A stretch of DNA of 64,000 bases from Rhizohabitans arisaemae (GTDB lineage: Bacteria; Actinomycetota; Actinomycetes; Streptosporangiales; Streptosporangiaceae): assembly GCF_025996515.1 (NCBI RefSeq), contig NZ_BLRH01000029.1, positions 1 to 64,000 of the forward strand, in the 5' to 3' direction. A program made the position numbers and the translations under genes. The notes below the pieces were generated by a model. That model was not told the DNA's origin, searched no databases, and saw only the letters and a program-made list of their open reading frames with translations. This document shows positions 53,696 to 61,580 of this stretch, one piece after another. Each line of letters opens with the position of its first letter. Positions within the stretch are counted from its first letter, which is position 1.

Positions 53696-54118
53696 CAGTC
53701 CTCCAGTCCAGCCGGCTTTCTCAGCCGCCCGTCCTCGTAGTGCGTCAACCTGGTCTCCTTCACGAAAACGCCGTCCCGCATCGAGATCAGCCGGTCGGCC
53801 GTGGACGCAACCCGGGCGTCATGGGTGACGATCACCAGCGTCCGTCCCGCTTCCTACAGGCTGTCCAGCAGCCGCAGCATCTCCAGGGTCGCGACACTGT
53901 CGAGGTTGCCGGTTGGCTCATCTGCCGGCACCACCAGTGGCCCATCGCTCAGCGCGCGGGCGATTGCGACCCGCTACCGTTCCGCGCCCGACAGCGCCGA
54001 CGGCAGGTGCCCGGCACGACCGGCGAGCCCGACACGCTCCAGCAGCTCCCCGGCGGGCCACCCGCGGTGACCGCCCGGCCGGCAGCTCCACGTTCTCCAC
54101 GGTTGTCAGCGCACACCG
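53695..54118 (-). pseudogene. ABC ATP-binding protein pseudogene with two amber stops and a missing N-terminus
   Basis: The frame linked to the FtsX gene reads back LRKPAGLED, DRLISMRDGVF, GRTLVIVTHDARVAS (H loop), a TAG at 53854-53856 inside the segment LDSL-stop-EAGRT, then Walker B region [13 protein letters not shown] and, at 53974-53976, a second TAG where the Gln of the [11 protein letters not shown] signature should be. Further upstream the reading frame shifts (TVENVELP is in another frame) and about 80 residues with Walker A are absent. It was the partner of the FtsX protein. Confidence 0.75.
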
Positions 54119-54136
54119 GCTTCTATGACCACCTCG

Positions 54137-54172
54137 CCTAGCTAACCGTTACTCATCTAGGCTAACCGTTAG
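54137..54172. promoter_or_regulatory. Two GCTAACCGTTA repeats, operator candidate
   Basis: GCTAACCGTTA occurs at about 54140-54150 and again at about 54161-54171; each is part of a near-palindrome CTAACCGTTAG. Repeated palindromes like this are common operators for TetR-family repressors of ABC exporter operons. It lies just upstream of the defective ATPase/FtsX genes and 130 bases before the HD-domain gene; no TetR gene is present. Confidence 0.5.
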
Positions 54173-54302
54173 CCGCAGCAGTGTGAAGCCCTCCCCGCGA
54201 TGTCGCGGATCAAGCGATTCCTGTCCGTTGCCGTGGGCTGCGTAATGCCTTTGCGCTGCGACGCTGAAGGGGTCCCTGACGCTCAAGTAACCAGGAGGTC
54301 CC

Positions 54303-54956
54303 GTGAGCGAGACCATCGCAGGAATCCGGATCCCCGATACCGGCCTTGTCCGTGCGGCAACCGAGGTGGCGCGGAGTGCCACGGACGACGCCGTCGTGGG
54401 AGACACGCTGTTCCACCATTCGCGACGCGTCTTCCTATGGGGGATGCTCAAGTCGAAAGCGCGCGGCATCGAGGTCGACCCGGAGTTGGCCTACGTCGGC
54501 GGAATGTTCCACGACCTGGGCCTCACCCAGACGTTTCGCAAGCCCGACCGGCGCTTCGAGATCGACGGTGCGGACGCCGCGTTCGGCTTCCTCCGCGACC
54601 ACGGCCGTTCCGAGGCGGATGCACGCAACGTGTGGCTCGCCATTGCCCTCCACACCACCCCCGAAGTGCCGCTCCATCTCGCCCCCGAGGTCGGAGTCGT
54701 CACGCTCGGAGTGGAGACCGATGTACTGGGCGTGGATCTCGGGCAGATCGGCGACGCCGACATACAGGCGGTGGTTGAGGCTCACCCCCGTCCGGATTTC
54801 AAGCGTCAGATCCTGCATGCGTTCTACGAGGGGATGGCGGACCGCCCGGACACCACCTTCGGCACGATGAACGACGATGTACTCGCCTACTTCGACCGGC
54901 GGTTCAAGCGCACGAACTTCGTCGACGTCATCCGGAACAACGCTTGGCCGGAGTAG
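54303..54956 (+). CDS. HD-domain hydrolase (cyanamide-hydratase-like)
   Basis: 217 residues, GTG start with AGGAGG. HHSRRVFLWGMLKSKARGIE then YVGGMFHDLGLTQTF give the His...HD metal motif near residues 40 and 72. IALHTTPEVPLHLAPEV supplies a further His and LGVDLGQIGDADI an Asp. This arrangement resembles HD proteins labelled as cyanamide hydratase-like phosphohydrolases. Substrate unknown; cytosolic. Its 3' end overlaps the convergent GlxA-type gene by 29 bases. Confidence 0.85.
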   Translation: MSETIAGIRIPDTGLVRAATEVARSATDDAVVGDTLFHHSRRVFLWGMLKSKARGIEVDPELAYVGGMFHDLGLTQTFRKPDRRFEIDGADAAFGFLRDHGRSEADARNVWLAIALHTTPEVPLHLAPEVGVVTLGVETDVLGVDLGQIGDADIQAVVEAHPRPDFKRQILHAFYEGMADRPDTTFGTMNDDVLAYFDRRFKRTNFVDVIRNNAWPE

Positions 54957-55992
54957 CCGGTCGGTGTGTGCCCGCCGAGGTCCGACCTGGTTCCTCGGCC
55001 GGGCCAAGCCCTGAGCTCGGCCCGGCCTGGGTGTGTCCGGTGGTCGTCTTGAAGCGGGCCCGGTACTGGCTGGGCGAGATTCCGAATCGGGCCACGAATA
55101 GCCGACGCAGGGTTTCAGCACTGCCGAAGCCGACCAGTCTCGCCGTTTCCGCGACGCCGTGTCCGGAGTCCAGGAGCGCCTGAGCGTGGTCGAGCCGGGT
55201 GCGTTCGACGAATTTGGCCGGCGAGATGTCGAGCTCGTTGGCGAAGAGGCGCGCGAGATGGCGCGGACTGACCCCGGCGTGCGCGGCGAGTGAGCTGGTG
55301 GTGTGCGCGAGCGCCGGCTGCGCGGAGACCAAGTCGACCAAGGCGCGCAGCGTGGGCGTCCGTGGCGCCCGGATCTGGAGTGGCGCCGCGAACTGCGACT
55401 GTCCGCCGGGCCGCTGCATGAACATCACGAGGTTGCGCGCCACGTCACGGGCCAGGTCGGGTCCGTGATCCTGCTCGACGAGAGACAGCGCCAGGTCGAT
55501 GCCGGCGGAGACACCGGCAGAGGTGTAGATGCCGCGGTCATGGACGAAGAGCGCATCCGGCGACACCGAGATCTTTGGGAACGCTCGGGCGAGCAAACCG
55601 GCGTACCTCCAGTGCGTGGTGGCCCGCCGCCCGTCGAGCAGCCCCGAGGACGCCAGCACGAACGACCCGGTGCAGATGGACACCATCCGAGTACAGCGGG
55701 CCTGCAGTGCGGCCGCGGCGGCGACCAGGTCAGGCGGAATCGGTTTCGTGGGCAGGTTGTCGCCGCCCGAGACCACGACGGTGTCGACCCGTTCGATCCG
55801 GCCGACCGCCTGATCGACGGCGAATGCCGTCCCGATCGACGTTGCCACGGCCCGCCCGGAGGTCGACGCATACGTGAGTCGGTAGTGCGCTCCGAAAAGG
55901 TTCGCCTCGGAGAAGACCTCGGCGGGACCACAGATGTCGAGCATCTTCACGCCGTCGAACACCAGGAACACGATGTGCCTCGTCCTAGGCAT
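54928..55992 (-). CDS. GlxA-family AraC-type regulator with DJ-1/PfpI domain
   Basis: 354 residues. The N-terminal DJ-1/PfpI fold runs to about residue 195: HIVFLVFDGVKMLDICGPAE, VSICTGSFVLASSGLLDGRR with Cys in the elbow position, TSAGVSAGIDLALSLVEQ. Two AraC helix-turn-helix units follow: SSLAAHAGVSPRHLARLFAN and VAETARLVGFGSAETLRRLF. GlxA-like proteins regulate amide and amino-acid catabolic or redox genes. The C-terminal 35 residues are Pro/Ser/Gly-rich. Target may be the neighbouring HD gene or the catalase. Confidence 0.92.
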   Translation of the reverse strand: MPRTRHIVFLVFDGVKMLDICGPAEVFSEANLFGAHYRLTYASTSGRAVATSIGTAFAVDQAVGRIERVDTVVVSGGDNLPTKPIPPDLVAAAAALQARCTRMVSICTGSFVLASSGLLDGRRATTHWRYAGLLARAFPKISVSPDALFVHDRGIYTSAGVSAGIDLALSLVEQDHGPDLARDVARNLVMFMQRPGGQSQFAAPLQIRAPRTPTLRALVDLVSAQPALAHTTSSLAAHAGVSPRHLARLFANELDISPAKFVERTRLDHAQALLDSGHGVAETARLVGFGSAETLRRLFVARFGISPSQYRARFKTTTGHTQAGPSSGLGPAEEPGRTSAGTHRPATPAKRCSG

Positions 55993-56135
55993 GACGTCGC
56001 CTCCTCAGCCGGTCCGGCCCGATGTCCGGAACTGTGTGATCTTTGGCAAGCCTCGGCACCACACTCCCGCTGCCCCATCGCAAAGACTGCACTGAGTCAG
56101 GGAGGAGGAGAAGAGGATCCCGATGGTGCGACCCC

Positions 56136-56226
56136 GGGGTTGTCGAAACAGAGCATCCACACCATCCTCCACGACCTCGAAACACGTCGGCTCGTTTTCC
56201 GCAGCCGTGGGCGGTCGACGCCGTGA
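56136..56226 (+). pseudogene. Possible MarR-type winged-helix fragment
   Basis: One frame reads [20 protein letters not shown] then VFRSRG and stops. This looks like a MarR recognition helix followed by the start of its wing. No start and no other part of the domain are present. Short, so tentative. It would have lain just before the catalase gene. Confidence 0.3.
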
Positions 56227-56285
56227 CGCTCTTGAGGCGGACCGGGGACGAGCCGCCAGCCCGACAACACCTACGAGGAGAAGTG

Positions 56286-57725
56286 ATGACAGAGAACGTC
56301 ACGACCACCCAGACGGGCACGCCGGTCGCCGGCGACGCTCACTCCCTTACGGTTGGCGCCGACGGTGCCACCGTGTTGCACGACCGCTACCTGGTCGAGA
56401 AACTGGCCCAGTTCAGCCGCGAGCGGATCCCGGAGCGAATCGTGCACGCCAAGGGCGGCGGCGCATTCGGGGAACTCGTCGTCACCGAGGACGTCAGCCG
56501 GTACACCCGAGCCGCGCTCTTCCAGCCCGGGACGAGGACCCGCCTTCTCCAGCGCTTCTCCTCGGTCGCGGGCGAGCAGGGATCGCCGGACACCTGGCGC
56601 GACGTACGCGGCTGGAGCCTGAAGTTCTACACGAGCGAGGGAAACTACGACATCGTCGGCAACAACACCCCCGTCTTCTTCATTCGCGATGGCATGAAGT
56701 TCCCCGACTTCATCCACTCGCAGAAGCGACTGCCGGGGTCCGGCCTGCGCGACGCCGACATGCAGTGGGACTTCCTCACCCTGTCGCCCGAGTCGGCGCA
56801 TCAGGTCACGTACCTCATGGGTGACCGCGGCCTTCCACGATCGTGGCGCACCATGTCGGGCTACGGATCGCACACCTTTCAGTGGATCAACGCCGCAGGG
56901 GAGCGGCACTGGGTGAAGTACCATTTCAAGCCGCTGCAGGGAAACGCCGATATGGCCGAAGCCGAAGCCGAGGCGATCGCCGGTGCCGACGCCGACTACT
57001 ACCGACGCGACCTTTATGAGGCGATTGAGCGCGGTGATTTCCCTTCCTGGGAGGTCAACGTGCAGGTGATGCCGTATGAGGACGCGAAGACGTACCGGTT
57101 CAATCCCTTCGACGTCACCAAGGTCTGGCCGCACGCGGACCATCCGTTGATCAAGGTCGGTACATACACCTTGACTGAGAACCCGCAGAACTTCTTCGCC
57201 CAAATCGAGCAGGCGGCCTTCTCCCCGGCGAACACGGTCCCGGGCGTCGACATCAGCCCCGACAAGATGCTCATGGCGCGGGTCTTCTCCTACCCGGACG
57301 CCCAGCGATACCGCGTCGGCACCAACTATGCCGAGATTCCGGTCAATGCGCCCGTGGCGCCCGTCCGTTCGTACAGCCAGGACGGTCTCGGTCGCCACCG
57401 CTTCAAGCCCGCGTCCGCCCCTGTCTACGCTCCGAACTCCTTCGGCGGGCCGGCGGGCGACGCCGCTGCCGCAGGCAACGGTGGCTGGGAGTCGGACGGG
57501 GAGTTGCTGCGGTCCGCCGCCGGCCTGCGCGCGGACGACGACGACTTCGGCCAGGCCGGACGCCTGTACCGTGACGTCTTCACCGACGCCGGCCGCGAAC
57601 GCGTGATCGCCACACTCGTCGGTCAAGGACTCCGAATTCGTGACGACGGCATCCGCGATCGGTTCGTGCGGTACTGGACCAACGTGGACGCGGACCTCGG
57701 TGCCGCCATCGCCGCCAAACTGTAG
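56286..57725 (+). CDS. Monofunctional heme catalase (small-subunit clade)
   Basis: 479 residues from ATG 56286 (GAGGAGAAG); the frame is open further upstream but lacks catalase similarity. The active site [20 protein letters not shown] holds the catalytic His near residue 58, where most catalases have [30 protein letters not shown] has the distal Asn region. [20 protein letters not shown] carries the heme-ligating Tyr near residue 341. The length is that of small-subunit catalases. It removes H2O2 in the cytosol. The DAO-type oxidase of the island could be one H2O2 source, but no direct link is shown. Confidence 0.95.
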   Translation: MTENVTTTQTGTPVAGDAHSLTVGADGATVLHDRYLVEKLAQFSRERIPERIVHAKGGGAFGELVVTEDVSRYTRAALFQPGTRTRLLQRFSSVAGEQGSPDTWRDVRGWSLKFYTSEGNYDIVGNNTPVFFIRDGMKFPDFIHSQKRLPGSGLRDADMQWDFLTLSPESAHQVTYLMGDRGLPRSWRTMSGYGSHTFQWINAAGERHWVKYHFKPLQGNADMAEAEAEAIAGADADYYRRDLYEAIERGDFPSWEVNVQVMPYEDAKTYRFNPFDVTKVWPHADHPLIKVGTYTLTENPQNFFAQIEQAAFSPANTVPGVDISPDKMLMARVFSYPDAQRYRVGTNYAEIPVNAPVAPVRSYSQDGLGRHRFKPASAPVYAPNSFGGPAGDAAAAGNGGWESDGELLRSAAGLRADDDDFGQAGRLYRDVFTDAGRERVIATLVGQGLRIRDDGIRDRFVRYWTNVDADLGAAIAAKL

Positions 57726-57797
57726 GCCAAGGGCGATTCACGCAGACGTGACCGCGTCACCGAAGGCGCGCCGACGCCCCGGTCGCCCGATGGCCGG

Positions 57798-59627
57798 TCA
57801 ACGGTGGAGCGCGTCCGGGATGTCGCCGTCAGCCAGGAAGCCCCCGGACTGGTGGTGCCAGAGCCGGGCGTAGGGACCTTGGGCTTGGAGCAACTCGCTG
57901 TGGGCGCCCTGCTCCAAGATGCGTCCCTGGTTGAGGACGACGAGTCGATCCATGCGGACGACGGTGCTCAGGCGGTGCGCGACAACGAGCGCGGTGCGGT
58001 CCCGCATCAAGCGCCACAAGGCTTCCTGGACGAGGATTTCGCTTTCGGAGTCCAGGGCGCTGGTCGCTTCGTCCAGGAGCAGGATCGGGGCGTCGCACAA
58101 GATGGCGCGCGCGAGGGCGACGCGTTGCCGCTGCCCGCCGGAGAGCTTGATGCCACGCTCGCCGACCAGGGTGTCGAATCCGTCCGGCAAAGCCTCGACG
58201 AACTCCGTGACATGTGCGGCCCGCGCTGCTCGAAGGATCTCGGCCTCGGTGGCGCCCGGCCGGGCGAACGCGAGGTTGTCCCGCACGGACCGGTGGAACA
58301 TCGCGGGTTCCTGCGGGACGTAGGCGATAAGGCTGCGCAGGTCGGCTTGACGCAGTCGGGCGATGTCCTGGCCGCCTATCCGGATCCTGCCTTCATCGAC
58401 GTCCATGAGGCGCAGCAGCAGCCGGGTGAGGGTGCTCTTGCCGCTGCCGGACCGGCCGACCAGCCCGATCTTGGCGCCGCTGGGGATGTCCAGGTCCAGG
58501 TCCTCGAACAGGGGAGGGCCGTCGGCGTGCGCGAACCTCACCCGCTCGAAGCGGATGCCCGCGTCGGCCTGGCGCAGCGGCTGCGGGTCGGCCGGATCCA
58601 CCACGGTCGGCGGTATGAGGAGCAGTTCGGTGAATTGAGCCGCTTCGGTGAGCACGCTCTCGATACGCCGGTATATCTGGTTGAAGTCGTACATGATGCT
58701 GATCGTGTTTGCGTAGTAGGTGAACGTCACCACGATGGCCTCCACGCCGAGGCCGCCGCGGAGCGACACGGCAAGAAGCAGGCCCACGGTGCTGGTGAGC
58801 ACTGCCAGCGGGGCGACGACGGTGTCCACCCGGAGGTTGCCGTAGTCCCAGGAAAGGAGGGACAACCTGCGCTGCTCGGCGACCCTGGCCTGATATTCGG
58901 TGGCTTCGCGATCCTCGGCGGCGAACGCGCGGACCGTCTCCATGTTGGCCAGCACGTCGGAGACATGGCCCGACACCCGCACTTTGGCGGCCTCGCGTTT
59001 TTCGACCAGCGCCTGGCGACGGCGGATGAGCGGGGCAACGAGAACGCCGGTGACAATGATGAGGCCCACGAGCACGAGGACCAGCAGCGGGTGATACCGC
59101 CACAGCACCACCGAGGCAAAGGTCAGGGGCACCACCTTGGCCATGATCGAGAATGTGAGCAGGTCGGCGAATTCCTCGAACCTGGAGGAGAATCCAAGCA
59201 CCCGTTTGGTCAGCGAACCGGCGAAGTTGTCGTGGAAGAACGCGGCGTCCTTGGCCAGCAACTCGTCCATGCCCACCACGCCGAGTCGCTCGACCCCCCG
59301 GGCGTCGACACGGTTCAGGAAGTGAAACCCCACCCGCCACAGCGCCTCGCCCGCCAGCAGCAATGCGCCGAAGCCGAGCACGTAAGGCAGTAACGCATCG
59401 ATGGAGCCGTCTCCGCCGCGAGACAGATGCCCCACAAGCCCAGCCACCGCCAGCGGTGCCAGATAGAACAGGCAAATGTTCCCCATCGCCGGAGATATCA
59501 GCGCGGGCACCGCGACCCGCCACTGGCGCCTGAACTCACCACAGTAGTAGCGCAGTGCCAGCAGAACCGCCGACCTTCGCACAGATGGATGGTCTCCAGA
59601 GTTCTCGAGCGATCCGAGCGCGGTCAT
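57798..59627 (-). CDS. ABC exporter, fused membrane and ATPase domains
   Basis: 609 residues. Six membrane spans lie in residues 20-320 (VAGLVGHLSRG, LWRVGFHFLNRVDARGVERL, coupling helix and VRAFAAEDREATEYQARVAE typical of type IV exporters). The ATPase domain starts near residue 360: Walker A VGRSGSGKSTLTRLLLRLMD, signature LSGGQRQRVALARAILCDAP, Walker B LLLDEATSALDSESE, H loop VVAHRLSTVV. A homodimeric half-transporter unless a partner is elsewhere. It probably exports a drug, lipid or peptide. Confidence 0.94.
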   Translation of the reverse strand: MTALGSLENSGDHPSVRRSAVLLALRYYCGEFRRQWRVAVPALISPAMGNICLFYLAPLAVAGLVGHLSRGGDGSIDALLPYVLGFGALLLAGEALWRVGFHFLNRVDARGVERLGVVGMDELLAKDAAFFHDNFAGSLTKRVLGFSSRFEEFADLLTFSIMAKVVPLTFASVVLWRYHPLLVLVLVGLIIVTGVLVAPLIRRRQALVEKREAAKVRVSGHVSDVLANMETVRAFAAEDREATEYQARVAEQRRLSLLSWDYGNLRVDTVVAPLAVLTSTVGLLLAVSLRGGLGVEAIVVTFTYYANTISIMYDFNQIYRRIESVLTEAAQFTELLLIPPTVVDPADPQPLRQADAGIRFERVRFAHADGPPLFEDLDLDIPSGAKIGLVGRSGSGKSTLTRLLLRLMDVDEGRIRIGGQDIARLRQADLRSLIAYVPQEPAMFHRSVRDNLAFARPGATEAEILRAARAAHVTEFVEALPDGFDTLVGERGIKLSGGQRQRVALARAILCDAPILLLDEATSALDSESEILVQEALWRLMRDRTALVVAHRLSTVVRMDRLVVLNQGRILEQGAHSELLQAQGPYARLWHHQSGGFLADGDIPDALHR

Positions 59628-59719
59628 CCACCCTCCTGAATGCCGACATCGCCGTGGCCATGCTGCCGTAGGGCGTACGGGGGAGCGAACGATTTTTCAG
59701 CCACCCCGGGCTCGCGTCC

Positions 59720-60085
59720 TTGCCCGGCGACCAGCTCGTCCACTTCGACGCCGAGCTCGCCGGGACCGACATTTCCGAGCTGGAATCGATGCTCACCCGA
59801 TGGGCGGTGCTCGCCAACGACGGCTTCGAGGAGTTCCTCCTCTCGGCTCCGTTCGAGGACCTGGACTTCGGGGGGCGCTTCTACGACGAGCGACCGGAGA
59901 GCGAAGTGTTTGTGTGCGGCAACGAGCATCTGGATCGACTCTTGTCCGACCCAAAACTTGCTGCCGGGATTGCCCAGGTCCACGGGGCGGCTGCGGAGAT
60001 GGATCGGGCCTACACGATGGACCTGGCGAGGCCGGCGACTGCTTACGTGGTGGTCGGCTGCTCGGGGATGACACCGGATAGGTAA
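59720..60085 (+). CDS. Small hypothetical protein, start possibly lost to an amber codon
   Basis: 121 residues from a TTG at 59720. The frame has protein-like content (LVHFDAELAGTDISELESML, then FEDLDFGGRFYDE) but no motif I know. Upstream the same frame reads GVRGSERFFSHPGLASLPGD back to a TAG at 59669-59671 and, before it, NADIAVAMLP, so the true gene may have begun further upstream and now be broken. The 3' end overlaps the convergent DUF6461 gene by 43 bases. Confidence 0.45.
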   Translation: MPGDQLVHFDAELAGTDISELESMLTRWAVLANDGFEEFLLSAPFEDLDFGGRFYDERPESEVFVCGNEHLDRLLSDPKLAAGIAQVHGAAAEMDRAYTMDLARPATAYVVVGCSGMTPDR

Positions 60086-60633
60086 GTGGACCCCTCCAGG
60101 ATCTGGGGCGTGAGTTTGATTCCGGTGAGGCGCTCGATCAGGACAAGCCCTGGCCCCTGGTAGAGATCGTGGTTCTTCCCGTAGTCGTGATCGATCTGCT
60201 TCATGGTCTCCACGAGTTCGTCGGGAACCTTCTCGGAGTAGCCCTCCTGGGCCCAGAAGCCGAACCGGATCTCCCCGTCTTCCACCCAGCGGAAGTCCTC
60301 CAGGCCCTTGATGTCGAGGCGGTAGAGGGAGACCAGGCGGGTGCCCGCCGACAGCGGCACGGTGAACTTGTCGTCGGCGCCGAGCCAGCTGTTGTGCTGC
60401 GCGACGAACGCCCAGTCGCCGACGCTCGTGACCGCGACGAACTGGGTTTTGTAGTTGTAGTAGGAGCCGGCGTCGATCGACTCATTGAGCGTCGTCCGGG
60501 AGAAGTCCGCTGCTCGGCCACCCATCCGGGCTACGAGCTGCTCGGGTGTGAGCCCGCGGACGAAGATGAAGCTGTAAGCCTCCGCGAGGCTGGAGTCGGC
60601 GAACCAGGCGTAGTCGTCAGAGGGCGTGATCAT
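60043..60633 (-). CDS. DUF6461-like protein of unknown function
   Basis: 196 residues. DDYAWFADSSLAEAYSFIFV then RGLTPEQLVARMGG at the N-terminus, followed by GDWAFVAQHNSWLGADDKF and RFGFWAQEGYSEKVPDELVE, is the pattern of the DUF6461 family in actinomycetes, often found as scattered single genes. No membrane span or catalytic motif. Cytosolic; function unknown. Confidence 0.75.
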   Translation of the reverse strand: MITPSDDYAWFADSSLAEAYSFIFVRGLTPEQLVARMGGRAADFSRTTLNESIDAGSYYNYKTQFVAVTSVGDWAFVAQHNSWLGADDKFTVPLSAGTRLVSLYRLDIKGLEDFRWVEDGEIRFGFWAQEGYSEKVPDELVETMKQIDHDYGKNHDLYQGPGLVLIERLTGIKLTPQILEGSTYLSGVIPEQPTTT

Positions 60634-60831
60634 GCAGAGATCATGGCAGGGCCCACCGACACAACCCTTCGCGGAAGCGGTTGTCCCGCTTCAAGACACG
60701 TACACACGGTCTGAGCTGAGGCTTTGCAGATCGGGTCGTGATACCCGTCGATCGTGTCGCCGACGACCTTACGGCGTTCGATCCGTCCTTGTATCGGCGC
60801 CGCTTAGGCGGATCCCGCCACAGGCTGATTA

Positions 60832-60874
60832 CGGTCACGTCCAGCGGAGTTCACCACTCCGCTGGACGTGACCG
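60832..60874. repeat. Perfect 19-bp inverted repeat (hairpin)
   Basis: CGGTCACGTCCAGCGGAGT and ACTCCGCTGGACGTGACCG are exact reverse complements separated by TCACC. It is 199 bases upstream of the DUF6461 start, so it does not end that gene. It could be a terminator of an unseen transcript, a small RNA, a protein-binding site or the remnant of a mobile element end. Confidence 0.85.
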
Positions 60875-61350
60875 CCGGCGGCCCGCAAAGCACGCCGAAC
60901 CAAAATCCTGCGGAGCGTGGTCCCGAATCATCGAGAACATCTGCGGCCTCCGCTTTTCGGTGCTTCCGGCCGGCGCTTGGTTGCGGTCGCCTTGATCCCT
61001 GTATTCCGCCGGATTGTTTGGACACCCTGCCTCTACTAAAGATGTTCTTGGTGCCATGCCCTGTCTGCAACGGACAGGTGGCCTGAAGGCGATCACCCAT
61101 TGGATCCATTTTCGGTCAGCTTTCGCGCGTCGCTGATCCTGTCAGGAAATGGCTATAAATGCAGATGGGATTTTCTTATCGAGATTCAAGGGAGCAGCCG
61201 CATTTTGGGAGGGTTCCGGTCCTCTTGATATTGCCCCAGAGGCTGCCCGCAACGCTTAGGTGACCGCCGTAATAATTTGGAGTGGGGGCGGCTCGTACAT
61301 TCTGACAACGCAAATCAAGAACTCGGGGTAATTAATTCGCTACCAAGCCA

Positions 61351-61379
61351 TTGACAGCCGGTCCCGGCGAAGATACATA
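61351..61379 (+). promoter_or_regulatory. Main-sigma-type promoter for the RND gene
   Basis: TTGACA and TACATA with an exact 17-base spacer, in an AT-richer stretch about 200 bases before the RND start. TTGACA is a perfect -35 box. Confidence 0.6.
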
Positions 61380-61580
61380 TTCACCACAGCACTCAAGCGC
61401 CGCGCGCGCCGCTAGCCTCGTTTTTGGGATCTTGAAAACCCGAAGTGTGTATGGACGCGACCCGCCTGGCCCTTTGCTGGGTTTGCTGTCCATCTTAAAT
61501 TCAAAGGCGAATTCAATTCTGACGTAAAGTCGCGTTTGTCATTCGATCTTTTGGCCCTGGGGAAACGGAAAGGCGCGACA

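Larger units (their letters stand above)
60634..61580. other. 0.95-kb gap without a clear gene
   Basis: Short frames occur but none has motifs; base composition is more AT-rich after 61130. A short frame ending MFLVPCPVCNGQVA before a TGA at 61084-61086 has a CxxC but is only a few residues. The region holds a perfect 19-bp hairpin (60832-60874) and a strong promoter candidate (61351-61379). Confidence 0.5.

Noticed and set aside
57804-59393. 529-codon plus-strand frame
   Set aside because: Antisense of the ABC exporter, which has all ATPase motifs in order.
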